A stretch of 64,000 bases of DNA, from assembly GCA_016703665.1 (NCBI GenBank), contig JADJBS010000020.1:1306001-1370000 (forward strand), written 5' to 3'. The stretch's first letter is position 1; each line of letters begins with the position of its first letter. Position numbers and translations under genes: made by a program. The stretch is from Candidatus Defluviibacillus avedoerensis (lineage in GTDB: Bacteria > Pseudomonadota > Gammaproteobacteria > Burkholderiales > Burkholderiaceae_C). Shown here piece after piece: positions 36,988 to 45,702 of the stretch. Below the pieces are notes generated by a model. It did no database searches. It worked only from the letters and a program-made list of their open reading frames with translations, and was not told the DNA's origin.

Positions 36988-38081
36988 GCACAGCGGCAGA
37001 TGGATTTGTCACCAACTACAAGGCAGCGCGACGCAAATTTGTGGGCGCCGCCATGGCGGCCGGCTTGCATGTGGCCTCTCACGTACACCCTGAGACGGGC
37101 ATTGAAGGCGAAGAGCTGGCGATGGACGTGGTGATTGATGGCCCCTTGGACAACGCCAAGATGCTGGTGCTCTCCAGTGGTTGCCACGGCGTTGAAGGTT
37201 ATTGCGGCAGCGGCGTACAAGTGGCTGCATTGAGTGACGCCAAGTGGCGTGCCAAGGCACGTGCCGCTGGCGTGACGGTGATGTACATCCATGCGCTGAA
37301 TCCGTTTGGTTTCTCGTTCAAGCGGCGCACCACGCACGAGAACGTCGACTTGAACCGTAATTTTCAGGATTTCACCCAGCCTTTGCCGGTGAATGCCGAC
37401 TACCGCGATCTGCACAGCTTGCTGCTGCCTGGCAACTGGCCGCCGGACGCGCAAAACCAGGCAGCGATTGAAGCCTATATGGCCCAAAAAGGGATGATGG
37501 TTTTCCAGTCCGCCGTGAGTCGTGGGCAGCATGAATTTGCAGATGGCATGTTCTTTGGCGGCACAGCGCCGACCTGGAGCAACCTCACGGTGCGCAAGAT
37601 ATTGAAAACACATTGCGCCAGTGTGCGCCACCTGGCCTGGATTGATGTGCATACGGGCCTGGGTCCCAGTGGTGTGGGTGAACGAATTTTTGCAGACAAG
37701 GACGATGCCAAGGCACTCGCACGCGCCCGCCAGTGGTGGGGGCAAACAGGGCACCCTGTGACCTCGATTTACGAAGGCTCATCCACCTCGGCGGTACTGA
37801 CCGGCATGTTGTTTCATGCCGCCTACGATGAATGCCCGCAGGCAGAGTACACCGGTATCGCCATGGAATATGGCACCGTGCCGGTACTCGACAGCTTGAG
37901 TGCGATCCGCGCCGACAACTGGCTCCTTCAGCACCCCGAGGCGCCGCCTGAGTTGGCTCAAGCCATACGCCAACAGGTTTTTGAGGCTTTCTTTACAGAC
38001 ACTGATGTGTGGAAAGCGCAAATCGTAGACCAGGCCATGGGTGCCTTGAACGAGGCAGCAGACGGGTTGGCTGCGGCCTGA
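36984..38081 (+). CDS. DUF2817/M14-like metallopeptidase
   Basis: 365 residues from the ATG at 36984, preceded by AGGAGG and overlapping the upstream stop by four bases. Zinc-carboxypeptidase-like blocks: SSGCHGVEGYCGSGVQ near residue 60, THENVDLNRNF near 118 and WIDVHTGLGPSG near 219. Related proteins are labelled M14 family or DUF2817. Pairing with an M20 amidohydrolase suggests breakdown of acylated amino acids or peptides; inferred. Confidence 0.87.
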   Translation: MSTAADGFVTNYKAARRKFVGAAMAAGLHVASHVHPETGIEGEELAMDVVIDGPLDNAKMLVLSSGCHGVEGYCGSGVQVAALSDAKWRAKARAAGVTVMYIHALNPFGFSFKRRTTHENVDLNRNFQDFTQPLPVNADYRDLHSLLLPGNWPPDAQNQAAIEAYMAQKGMMVFQSAVSRGQHEFADGMFFGGTAPTWSNLTVRKILKTHCASVRHLAWIDVHTGLGPSGVGERIFADKDDAKALARARQWWGQTGHPVTSIYEGSSTSAVLTGMLFHAAYDECPQAEYTGIAMEYGTVPVLDSLSAIRADNWLLQHPEAPPELAQAIRQQVFEAFFTDTDVWKAQIVDQAMGALNEAADGLAAA

Positions 38082-38083
38082 TA

Positions 38084-40117
38084 TCAAGGCAGGTCGCGGT
38101 TCACCTCAGTCAAAGCGCCTTCGCGGGGCCCCACATGGCCTAACTTGGCCTTCAGCGACTGGGGTTGCCCACTCAAAATGGCGGCGTACAGCGTGGTGTT
38201 GGCCAGCACTTTTTTAACGTAGTCACGTGTCTCGGAGAAGGGCACGTTTTCTGCCCAGATCGCAGCTTCCATGGCAGGGCCGTTTCGCCAGGCACGTGGG
38301 CGGCTCGGCCCCGCGTTATAGGCCGCAGCGGCCATGGGCATGGAGCCCGCAAAGTCATCCAGTACCAGCTTGAGATAACCCGTGCCAATGGCGATGTTGG
38401 TGTCGCGGTTGGTGATTTGGTCGGGCGTAAAGCCATCCAAGCCGATCTTTTTGGCTGTCCAGCGTGCGGTCGCAGGCATGACCTGCATGAGGCCTGAGGC
38501 CCCGACGCTGGAGCGCGCATCCATGATGAAGCGGCTTTCCTGGCGGATCAGTCCGTAAACATAGGCTGGGTCCAGGCTGATCTGGCTGGCGCGTTGCACC
38601 ACGGCGTCGCGGAACGGCATGGGAAAGCGTTGAGTGTGGTCAAACTCTGTCTTGGTGCGCTCACTCGTGTTGATGCAGCGGTCCCATACCTGTGCCGAGC
38701 AGGCGTAGTCGGCGGCGGCCAGCAGCTCGCGCTCAGTCATGCCGCCAGGCTGACCCTGGCCATTCACCAGGTTGGTGCCGTAGTTCCATTCGCGCACGCC
38801 TTCAGCCCGCAAGCCCATGCTGATGGCATAGAGTCCACGGCTCAGATTGGCGTTCTGGCGGGCGGCATCTTTTTCTGCTTGTGTGAGGGGGACGGGTGCA
38901 GTGGGGAGGGTGACTTTCTGGCCCAGCTCTTCCAGGGCTAGCTGCTCGTAAAACCCGCGCACGCTGGCAATGCTTTCCAGCAAAGCAGTAGCCTCTGCTC
39001 GCTTGGCTGGCCCTTGCTGTAGAAGACCACGCGCCTTCCAGTAAGCCCAAGTCGGGTCGCGCCGGGCGTCGTCGCTCATCGCGTTGACACTGTGTACGAT
39101 CTGGTTCCAGCGGCCCTGTACATTGCTGTTGATACCGCCCACGACGGTGCTCGCGCGCAGGTTGGCTCGGACCTTCCATATCAGCAGATCGTCGTTCAAA
39201 TCCGCATCCCGGCTCACATGGCTGAACAGGTCCGCCGCTTCCGGGACCAGCCGCTGGGCAGCCTGTTTGCCAATGACACCCCAGACCCAATTACGCTGCT
39301 CGACCTCCAGTTCTCCATGGCTTTGCAACTGCCTTTGGGCCGCGTCCACGTCGCCTTGGGCGAGCTTGACCAGCGCCAGGACGGCCAGTTCCTTACGGGT
39401 GGCGGTGGTGGCTTTGGCGAGCAGGAACTTGCTCGGACTGTTGATGGCCTCATTCAGCAGGCCCATGGCCTCGGGCGCAATGATCTCCACTGCGCGTCGT
39501 GCAGCACGTGGCCGGTTGGTGTCCAACGCCGTGCGTGCCTTGCGCCATGCGTCGGCTGGGTTCATGAGCTTGGCGTCAATCAGTCGGTCGGCCGCCAGAG
39601 CGCAGCCGTCGTCGGCGTCACGTTGGCTCAACCAGCTTTTGCGAACATCGTCCCCCAAGGTAGGGGAAGCCGCAGACGGGTTGCGCAGGTAATCCACCAG
39701 CAGCGCGTAGCAACGTACCTCGCGGTCATCGCCCATCCGATATTTGGGGTGTTCGGCTGCGAAGGTGCTCCAGTCTCGGCGCTGGCCCAGCAACAGCAAC
39801 CAGTCGTTGCGCAGGCGGTCTTCCTGGTAAGTGCCTTCATAGCGTTCCAGAAATGCGCTGACCTCCCGCGAGCCGGCCTCGTCCAGCCGGGCGCGCAGCT
39901 CCCAATAGGCGGCCCAGGGTTCCAGCGGGTGGCCTTTGGCCTGCGGTAGCAGTGCTGTCAGCCGTTTTCGGTCATTTTTTTTGAAGGCCTGACTCATGTC
40001 TTGCAAGACATCGTCACCCCGGTTCTGGGCATGCACCACAGACCCCAATGCCACACAGAGGACGAAACTGACAGCGAAAAGGCGGTAGATTGGTGACAAA
40101 ATAGGTCTGAACAGCAT
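38084..40117 (-). CDS. slt: Soluble lytic murein transglycosylase
   Basis: Periplasmic peptidoglycan-cleaving enzyme, 677 residues. Signal sequence near LFAVSFVLCVALGSVVHAQ. A long alpha-helical superhelical region precedes the C-terminal SLT domain: catalytic Glu in GLIRQESRF, then GASGLMQVMPATA and AAAAYNAGPSR. Length and domain order match Slt70. Divergent from the 5-FCL gene with a 9-base gap, so their promoters overlap the coding ends. Confidence 0.94.
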   Translation of the reverse strand: MLFRPILSPIYRLFAVSFVLCVALGSVVHAQNRGDDVLQDMSQAFKKNDRKRLTALLPQAKGHPLEPWAAYWELRARLDEAGSREVSAFLERYEGTYQEDRLRNDWLLLLGQRRDWSTFAAEHPKYRMGDDREVRCYALLVDYLRNPSAASPTLGDDVRKSWLSQRDADDGCALAADRLIDAKLMNPADAWRKARTALDTNRPRAARRAVEIIAPEAMGLLNEAINSPSKFLLAKATTATRKELAVLALVKLAQGDVDAAQRQLQSHGELEVEQRNWVWGVIGKQAAQRLVPEAADLFSHVSRDADLNDDLLIWKVRANLRASTVVGGINSNVQGRWNQIVHSVNAMSDDARRDPTWAYWKARGLLQQGPAKRAEATALLESIASVRGFYEQLALEELGQKVTLPTAPVPLTQAEKDAARQNANLSRGLYAISMGLRAEGVREWNYGTNLVNGQGQPGGMTERELLAAADYACSAQVWDRCINTSERTKTEFDHTQRFPMPFRDAVVQRASQISLDPAYVYGLIRQESRFIMDARSSVGASGLMQVMPATARWTAKKIGLDGFTPDQITNRDTNIAIGTGYLKLVLDDFAGSMPMAAAAYNAGPSRPRAWRNGPAMEAAIWAENVPFSETRDYVKKVLANTTLYAAILSGQPQSLKAKLGHVGPREGALTEVNRDLP

Positions 40118-40126
40118 CAGGGGATT

Positions 40127-40711
40127 ATGGACAAAGTCACTGAGAAAAAAGCCCTTCGCCAGGCATTGATCCAGGAACGGCTCAACTTGCCGGACCGTTT
40201 ACAGCGCGCTGCTGCCTTGCAGCAGGTGATGCGCATTTGGCTGATTGGGCGGGCCGATGCCGTGATCGGCGCCTATTGGCCCATCAAGGGCGAATTTGAC
40301 CCCTTGCCTGCTTTGCACCGCTGGAAGGAAGATGGCGAACTGCTGGACGAACCGCAACTACGCCGTATTGGACTGCCTGTGGTGGACAAAGTTCACAAGA
40401 CCTTGACATTTCATGCGTGGTACCCCGGCTGCCCCATGGAAGAAGACGCGTACGGCATTCCCAAACCCAAAGACACCGAGGTGATCGTGCCCACACTGCT
40501 CTTTGTGCCCTGTGTGGGTTACAGCATGGGGGGGTATCGACTCGGTTATGGGGGGGGGTTTTATGACCGCACACTGGCCACGCTCCAGCCTCATCCCACC
40601 ACCGTGGGCCTGGGCTTTACTCAGGGTTTTTTGCCTGACTTCGAGCCCGAGCCACATGACATGCCACTTGACGCGATCTTGAACGACAACGGCGTGGTTT
40701 GGCCTGTGTGA
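40127..40711 (+). CDS. 5-formyltetrahydrofolate cyclo-ligase
   Basis: Converts 5-formyl-THF to 5,10-methenyl-THF with ATP. 194 residues; N-terminal KKALRQALIQERLNL and the family signature VPCVGYSMGGYRLGYGGGFYDRTL near residue 125. In many proteobacteria the homologue (ygfA) follows the 6S RNA gene, but only 9 bases separate it from slt here and no 6S RNA is present. Confidence 0.95.
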   Translation: MDKVTEKKALRQALIQERLNLPDRLQRAAALQQVMRIWLIGRADAVIGAYWPIKGEFDPLPALHRWKEDGELLDEPQLRRIGLPVVDKVHKTLTFHAWYPGCPMEEDAYGIPKPKDTEVIVPTLLFVPCVGYSMGGYRLGYGGGFYDRTLATLQPHPTTVGLGFTQGFLPDFEPEPHDMPLDAILNDNGVVWPV

Positions 40712-40780
40712 TGGTGCGTCAGGCTTTGCGCAGCGACAATTTGATATTCAGTTCAAACCCCAAACCCTAAAGAGGAGAAA

Positions 40781-41947
40781 ATGACGATGGCGACATCCAA
40801 AACAGCAACCCCATCCCCTGCCGCTCGGAAGGTCACTCCTGGTGTGCGCCGCGCGAGCCTGGGTGACACCTTGACTTCACACGAACCCAGGGCTTTGGCG
40901 CGTGAAGTGGCAGCCAATGCCGTCAAGGCAGCGCAAGGCAAGCAACTGGCCGCCGTGGACGCTGTGATCAAGAACAAGAGCGCACCCAATGCCGAGCGCG
41001 CGGCCGAACTCAAGGCTTTGCTGGACGGTGCCTCTGAGGATGACCGTCAGGCCCTGCGCCAAGCCTTGCTCGGTCGCGCCAAGAAGGCCAGGGACGAAGA
41101 CAAGCGCAACCCTGACGAAGAGTTGGCGCTCGACTGGCGCGACGGGGGCTACCCGTACAAGAACCTGCTTCGCCGTGCCAGCTATGAAAAAGACAAGTTC
41201 AACCTGCAGGTGGAATTGCTCAAGCTGCAAAACTGGGTGAAAGAAAACCACCAGCGCGTGGTGATCCTGTTTGAAGGCCGTGACGCAGCTGGCAAAGGGG
41301 GCACCATCAAGCGTTTCATGGAGCATTTGAACCCCCGTGGCGCGCGTGTGGTGGCCCTTGAAAAGCCCACGGAACTGGAGCGTGGTCAGTGGTACTTCCA
41401 GCGCTACGTCCAGCACCTGCCGACCGCTGGCGAGATCGTGCTGATGGACCGATCCTGGTACAACCGCGCCGGGGTTGAGCGCGTGATGGGTTTTTGCTCT
41501 GATGAAGAGTACGCCGAGTTCATGCGCCAGGCGCCCGAATTTGAGCGTCACCTGGTACGCAGCGGCATTCATTTGATCAAGTTCTGGTTCTCGGTCAGCC
41601 GCAAGGAGCAGCGCCGCCGCTTCAAGGAGCGCAAGGGCCATCCGCTCAAGCAGTGGAAGCTCAGCCCCATCGACATGGCCTCACTCGACAAGTGGGAGGA
41701 CTACACCCGCGCCAAAGAATCGATGTTCTTTGAGACCGATACGGCCGAGGCACCCTGGACCGTCATCAAGAGCGATTGCAAAAAACGCGCACGTCTGAAC
41801 GCCATGCGCTATGTGCTGAACAAAATGCCCTATGCCAACAAGGACTTGCAGCACGTGGGCAAGCTTGATTCGCTGATTGTGGGTCGCGCGCATGTGGTTT
41901 ACGAACGTGGCGAACGCACCAGCCCCACCACGCCAGCGCAAGATTAA
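40781..41947 (+). CDS. ppk2: Polyphosphate kinase 2
   Basis: Phosphorylates nucleoside diphosphates with polyphosphate. 388 residues: an Ala/Lys-rich N-terminal extension of about 100 residues, then the PPK2 domain with Walker A FEGRDAAGKGGTIKRF near 165, Walker B MDRSWYNRAGVERVMGF near 222 and lid KKRARLNAMRYVLNKMPY near 335. Single PPK2 domain, so class I. AGAGGAG precedes the start. The stop overlaps the convergent lysR stop. Confidence 0.94.
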   Translation: MTMATSKTATPSPAARKVTPGVRRASLGDTLTSHEPRALAREVAANAVKAAQGKQLAAVDAVIKNKSAPNAERAAELKALLDGASEDDRQALRQALLGRAKKARDEDKRNPDEELALDWRDGGYPYKNLLRRASYEKDKFNLQVELLKLQNWVKENHQRVVILFEGRDAAGKGGTIKRFMEHLNPRGARVVALEKPTELERGQWYFQRYVQHLPTAGEIVLMDRSWYNRAGVERVMGFCSDEEYAEFMRQAPEFERHLVRSGIHLIKFWFSVSRKEQRRRFKERKGHPLKQWKLSPIDMASLDKWEDYTRAKESMFFETDTAEAPWTVIKSDCKKRARLNAMRYVLNKMPYANKDLQHVGKLDSLIVGRAHVVYERGERTSPTTPAQD

Positions 41948-42939
41948 TTTGATCCGTCAAGGTCATCTGACAGATCCGGGTCGGGCACTTCTCCAATCGC
42001 CTGGCGGGTGGTCTTGGCCTGTGCCTGCAGCCATGCACAAAATGCCTTGATCTCGGGGCGCTGTGCGCTGCGCGGTGCGGCCAGCAGCCAATAGGCCATG
42101 GGCGAATCCAGCCGTGCCTGGGGCAGTACCTCTACCAAATCGCCCGAAGCCAAGCTGTCCGCGACCAGTGGCATGCGCGCCAGCGCAATGCCCTGGCCCG
42201 TGAGCGCAGCCTGCACGATTTGGTGTGCGTAGTTGAAGTACAGCCAGCGTTTGGGCTCGAAAGTTTGCAGCTTTTGTGCTTCGAACCATCGCTGCCAGCT
42301 CAGCCATTCCAGGTTTTGTGTGCGGTGGGTGTCACCCGCTTCGATCAAGGTGAAGTTCAGCAAATCCTTGGGCTTTTGGATCGAGGGCGTGCTTTTCAGC
42401 AGCCAGGGACTGGCCACCACCGTGAGTTGCTCGCCAAACAAGCGCTGTGCTTGCGTGTTCCAGGGGGCGCCCGGTACGGCGTAGCGCAAGGCCAGGTCCA
42501 CATCAGTTGTTTCTAAATCCACCACGGCGTCGGTCGCATCAATACGGATGTCGATTTCAGGGTGTTCGCTTTGAAAAGCCTCCATCCGCGAGATCAGCCA
42601 CATGCTGGCAAACGAGGCCCAGGTGCTGATGGCCACCGTTTTGCGCCCGGCGGTGCGCCGCACCAGGCGCACTGCACTGTCAATGCGTGACAGCGATGCA
42701 GACACCACTTGCAGCAGTTGCGCGCCAGCCCCTGTCAGCTCCACGGCGCGGGTGTGGCGCAGAAACAGTGGCACGCCCACCTCGTCCTCCAGGGACTGGA
42801 TCTGGCGGCTGACGGCGGACTGGGTGAGCGACAACTCTTCGGCGGCGGCGCGGAAGTTCAGGTGCCGGGCCACCGCCTCAAAGGCCCTCCAATGCCCAAC
42901 AGAGACAGGCCGGGTGCGCAGAGGAATCTGGACAGACAT
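41944..42939 (-). CDS. LysR-family transcriptional regulator
   Basis: 331 residues. HTH near residues 20-60 (FEAVARHLNFRAAAEELSLTQSAVSRQIQSLEDEVG) and a C-terminal effector domain of the GcvA-like type. Divergent from the DUF2917 gene; the 121-base gap between them is AT-rich (ATTGATTAATGCAAAT near 42946) and is the expected operator. Linkage to DUF2917 genes is common in Burkholderiales. Effector unknown. Confidence 0.92.
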   Translation of the reverse strand: MSVQIPLRTRPVSVGHWRAFEAVARHLNFRAAAEELSLTQSAVSRQIQSLEDEVGVPLFLRHTRAVELTGAGAQLLQVVSASLSRIDSAVRLVRRTAGRKTVAISTWASFASMWLISRMEAFQSEHPEIDIRIDATDAVVDLETTDVDLALRYAVPGAPWNTQAQRLFGEQLTVVASPWLLKSTPSIQKPKDLLNFTLIEAGDTHRTQNLEWLSWQRWFEAQKLQTFEPKRWLYFNYAHQIVQAALTGQGIALARMPLVADSLASGDLVEVLPQARLDSPMAYWLLAAPRSAQRPEIKAFCAWLQAQAKTTRQAIGEVPDPDLSDDLDGSN

Positions 42940-43060
42940 GAGAAATTGATTAATGCAAATATGGAATCAATAGCCTACCGCATATTCATTGGACTGCCAA
43001 TAAGAATAGCGAGAAGATTCATTCCCAAATTGATGCACTTGTCATGCAAAGGAGAATCTC

Positions 43061-43597
43061 ATGAAGCACACTACATTGCCCGCATGGCCTGGTCAAACCC
43101 CTGCAGCGCCCGGCGCTTGGCGCCTTGTGCCTGGTCGAGCCATGAGTCTCATGGCTGGCGAAGGGGCTGTGTTGAAGGCAGTCGAGGGCGGTCTTTGGGT
43201 CACCCTGAGCATGCCTGCGGTCGGGCCAGCCAATGACTCTGGAGACTTCTTTTTGCTTTCAGGTCAGTCGCTGTCCGTGCCTGCGGGTGCTCATGTGGTC
43301 ATGGAACCTTGGGCTCGGGACGGTCGAGGAGATGCGCATTTTGATTGGCATGCCTTGCCCGTGGCTCACATGGCACCGGTCAGCGTTCGCTGGCAGGTGG
43401 GGGTGCGTCAACCCTTGACCGACTTGCGGGCAGGTTTGGCGGCTGTTGGGGCTGCTGTGGCTGGCTTGGTCACTGGCCTAGCAGGGGGTTTGGTTGGTTT
43501 TGCTGCAGATTTGATAGCTTTAACTGCACGTATCTTAGGTTTTCGTGCCTTGATGGCGGTCTCCAACGCGCCTAAGGCCCAGTCGCGCATCTCCTGA
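43061..43597 (+). CDS. DUF2917 family protein
   Basis: 178 residues from an ATG preceded by AAGGAGAA. The DUF2917 cupin-like core spans about residues 20-110 (SLMAGEGAVLKAVEGGLWVTL, FLLSGQSLSVPAGAHVVMEPW). The last 60 residues are Ala/Gly/Leu-rich and hydrophobic. They are coded antisense to the 3' end of the tfoX-like gene, with 190 bases shared, so the C-terminus should be treated with care. Likely controlled by the divergent LysR gene. Confidence 0.75.
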   Translation: MKHTTLPAWPGQTPAAPGAWRLVPGRAMSLMAGEGAVLKAVEGGLWVTLSMPAVGPANDSGDFFLLSGQSLSVPAGAHVVMEPWARDGRGDAHFDWHALPVAHMAPVSVRWQVGVRQPLTDLRAGLAAVGAAVAGLVTGLAGGLVGFAADLIALTARILGFRALMAVSNAPKAQSRIS

Positions 43598-43881
43598 GGC
43601 GACTCCATGGCCTCGTCGGGAACGGTGAAGTAGTTGACGCCCATGGTCTTGCCCTTGGCCTCGTACAAAAACTGCAAGCCGCCTGCTGCGACAAAGCGCG
43701 GCCTCGAGTCCTCATCGGCTTTCAGGTAGAGTCGCTCCCCGCCACCCAGGTCAGCAATGATGGCAATCGTCAACCCATCGGTGCTGATGCCAAAACCACC
43801 AAACATGCGCTTGGCGACACAGGGGCCTACGCTGCCGAGCAGTTCGCAGCAGTAGGCGGCAAAGTCTTTTGAAGTTCCCAT
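43408..43881 (-). CDS. TfoX N-terminal domain protein
   Basis: 157 residues from the ATG at 43881 (MGTSKDFAAYCCELLGSVGP). The TfoX_N domain is clear: VAKRMFGGFGISTDGLTIAIIADLG and LYLKADEDSRPRF. The final 45 residues form a Lys/Ala/Pro-rich tail (KPTKPPARPVTKPATAAPTA) coded antisense to DUF2917. A longer frame to 44367 is antisense to tetR and is rejected. Function unknown; competence regulator TfoX/Sxy is related only by this domain. Confidence 0.8.
   Translation of the reverse strand: MGTSKDFAAYCCELLGSVGPCVAKRMFGGFGISTDGLTIAIIADLGGGERLYLKADEDSRPRFVAAGGLQFLYEAKGKTMGVNYFTVPDEAMESPQEMRDWALGALETAIKARKPKIRAVKAIKSAAKPTKPPARPVTKPATAAPTAAKPARKSVKG
43511..43536. repeat. Partial repeat-like sequence in the DUF2917/TfoX overlap
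   Basis: Minus strand reads GTTAAAGCTATCAAATCTGC, close to the right end of repeat copy 1 (GTTAGCTATCAAATCAG). Only this end is recognisable, so it may be a decayed copy or chance. Confidence 0.3.
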
Positions 43882-43920
43882 GCGCTCAGTGTAGGCTTTT
43901 GATGCCCTACCATTCAAGCC

Positions 43921-44538
43921 ATGGCCCGCCCCAAATCTGCCTCTCACGAACTCAAGCGCGACGAAATCCTGGACGTTGCGGCGCAGTGCTTTGCCGACCG
44001 GGGCTACAACGCCGCCAGCATGAACGACATCGCAGCGGCCTGTGGCACCAGCAAAGCGCGGCTTTACCACTACTACACCGCGAAAGAGGCGATCCTGTTT
44101 GACTTGCTGGACCGGTACACCCAGGTGCTGCTGGCCCTCATTGGCCAGGTGCAGGCCACCGCGCAGCGCCAAAACCTGGACGAGCGAGCGACCTTGCACG
44201 AGTTGATTCGCAGCTTCCTGGCTGAGTACGAAACCTCGGCCACCCGGCACCGGGCGCTGCTGAGCGACACCCAATTCCTCGGGCCAGAGTTGAGCGAGCT
44301 GATATTGAACCGCCAGCGTGATGTGGTGTCTGCTGTGACCCGTTTCTTGCGCCAGGCCTATCCACAACGTGTCAATCCCATCAATCAGACGGCCGTGACC
44401 ATGATGCTGTTTGGCATGATCAACTGGACCTTTACCTGGTTGCGCCCAGGAGGTCCGATGCGCTACACCGACTTTGCGGATGAAGTCATTGCCATGCTGG
44501 ACAATGGCTTGATGAAAGTCTCTGAATCACCCCACTGA
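43921..44538 (+). CDS. TetR-family transcriptional regulator
   Basis: 205 residues. N-terminal HTH ILDVAAQCFADRGYNAASMNDIAAACGTSKARLYHYY at about 16-53; C-terminal ligand domain of the TetR_C type often found in fatty acid or aromatic CoA regulators. It precedes an MBL-fold gene by 80 bases on the same strand, with a palindrome in the gap that is a good operator candidate. Confidence 0.92.
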   Translation: MARPKSASHELKRDEILDVAAQCFADRGYNAASMNDIAAACGTSKARLYHYYTAKEAILFDLLDRYTQVLLALIGQVQATAQRQNLDERATLHELIRSFLAEYETSATRHRALLSDTQFLGPELSELILNRQRDVVSAVTRFLRQAYPQRVNPINQTAVTMMLFGMINWTFTWLRPGGPMRYTDFADEVIAMLDNGLMKVSESPH

Positions 44539-44550
44539 AATTCACTTATC

Positions 44551-44564
44551 CGTAATGAATTACG
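44551..44564. promoter_or_regulatory. Palindrome between tetR and the MBL gene, candidate operator
   Basis: CGTAAT-GA-ATTACG, a 6-2-6 palindrome in an AT-rich stretch 55 bases upstream of the MBL gene start. TetR proteins usually bind such sites. Neither binding nor a promoter can be shown from sequence. Confidence 0.5.
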
Positions 44565-44618
44565 TTTAAGTAAAATTGTACTGTTTCACCCCGTCACCCT
44601 TATTCCATTGGAGACCCT

Positions 44619-45614
44619 ATGTCCAAAGCCTTTGCCAGCCATGCTGACACCGAAGACAAGAAGATTACGTTTGAGCAACTCAGCTCGCATTGCTGGGCAT
44701 ACACCGCCGAGGGCGACCCCAACTCTGGCGTGATCATTGGAGATGAATTCATCCTGGTCAGCGACGCCACCGCGACGCCCGCCATGGCGCAAGACCTGAT
44801 CGCGCGAATCCGCACCATCTCTGACAAGCCTATCAAGTATGTGCTGTTGACCCACTACCACGCCGTGCGCGTGCTGGGCGCTACCGCTTTTGTGGCCGAA
44901 GGCGCGACCGAAGTTATAGCGAGCCGCGGCACGTATGAGCTGATCGTGGAGCGTGGCGCGCAAGACATGCAAAGCGAGATGGAGCGCTTCCCCCGCCTGT
45001 TCCGCAATGCCGAAAGTGTGCCCGGCCTGACCTGGCCCACCATGGTGATTGGCGGCGGTGACGCCACCAAGGGCGAAGTGCCCGGCAAGCTCAATATCAA
45101 CCTGGGCGGCGTCAAGGTCGATATCTGGTCACCCGGCTACGGCCACACACGTGGGGACACCATTGCGTGGGTGGAATCCGAAAAAATCCTGTTCAGCGGT
45201 GACTTGGTGGAATACGAAGCGGGTGTGTACACCGGCGACGCCCAGCTGGAGGAATGGCCTGCCACGCTGGAAGCTCTGCGCGCCCTGAACGCCGAAGCCA
45301 TCGTGCCCGGTCGCGGCGAAGCCATGAAGGGCAACGCCAATGTCAACAAGGCGCTGGACTATACCCAGCGCTGGGTGACTACGCTGTTCCAGGCAGGCAA
45401 GGAGGCCGTGGCCGCCAAGATGGATCTGAAAGCCGCCATGGCACACACCCGCAAGTCCATGGACCCGGTGTTTGGCCAAGTGTTCATCTATGAACATTGC
45501 CTGCCTTTTGACGTGAGCCGCGCTTACGACGAAGCCAGCGGCATCAAGAACCCCCGCATCTGGACCGCGGCGCGCGACAAGGAGATGTGGGCCGCGCTGC
45601 AAAGCAACACCTAA
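44619..45614 (+). CDS. MBL-fold protein with altered zinc motif
   Basis: 331 residues, metallo-beta-lactamase fold (NSGVIIGDEFILVSDATAT, then LLTHYHAVRVLGA, GHTRGDTIAW and FSGDLVEY). The usual HxHxDH motif is changed: HYHAVRVLG lacks the Asp-His pair, so the second zinc site is probably lost. The sequence ends in a conserved helical region (KSMDPVFGQVFIYEHCLPFDVSRAYDE). It is probably under the upstream TetR. Substrate unknown; relatives are labelled MBL-fold metallo-hydrolase. Confidence 0.85.
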   Translation: MSKAFASHADTEDKKITFEQLSSHCWAYTAEGDPNSGVIIGDEFILVSDATATPAMAQDLIARIRTISDKPIKYVLLTHYHAVRVLGATAFVAEGATEVIASRGTYELIVERGAQDMQSEMERFPRLFRNAESVPGLTWPTMVIGGGDATKGEVPGKLNINLGGVKVDIWSPGYGHTRGDTIAWVESEKILFSGDLVEYEAGVYTGDAQLEEWPATLEALRALNAEAIVPGRGEAMKGNANVNKALDYTQRWVTTLFQAGKEAVAAKMDLKAAMAHTRKSMDPVFGQVFIYEHCLPFDVSRAYDEASGIKNPRIWTAARDKEMWAALQSNT

Positions 45615-45634
45615 TTCGGGGGACATCTGCTGTC

Positions 45635-45661
45635 CTTGCCAGGCGGGAGGTGCCTGGCAAG
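45635..45661 (+). terminator. Hairpin after the MBL gene
   Basis: Perfect 10-bp stem CTTGCCAGGC / GCCTGGCAAG with a 7-base loop, 20 bases after the MBL stop. No T run follows, so it may aid rho-dependent ending or mRNA stability rather than act as an intrinsic terminator. Confidence 0.5.
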
Positions 45662-45667
45662 CCCGAT

Positions 45668-45697
45668 AATTCCGGCATCCAACTGAACACCGGAATT
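45668..45697 (+). promoter_or_regulatory. Inverted repeat directly upstream of glmU
   Basis: AATTCCGG (45668-45675) and CCGGAATT (45690-45697) form a perfect 8-bp inverted repeat with a 14-base loop. It ends 5 bases before the glmU ATG, where a Shine-Dalgarno would be expected but none is seen. In the mRNA it could mask the start; as DNA it could be an operator. Confidence 0.4.
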
Positions 45698-45702
45698 CTT
45701 GA

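Noticed and set aside
40100..40130. 6S RNA gene next to the 5-FCL gene
   Set aside because: The 6S-ygfA linkage is common, but only 9 bases separate slt and the cyclo-ligase here.
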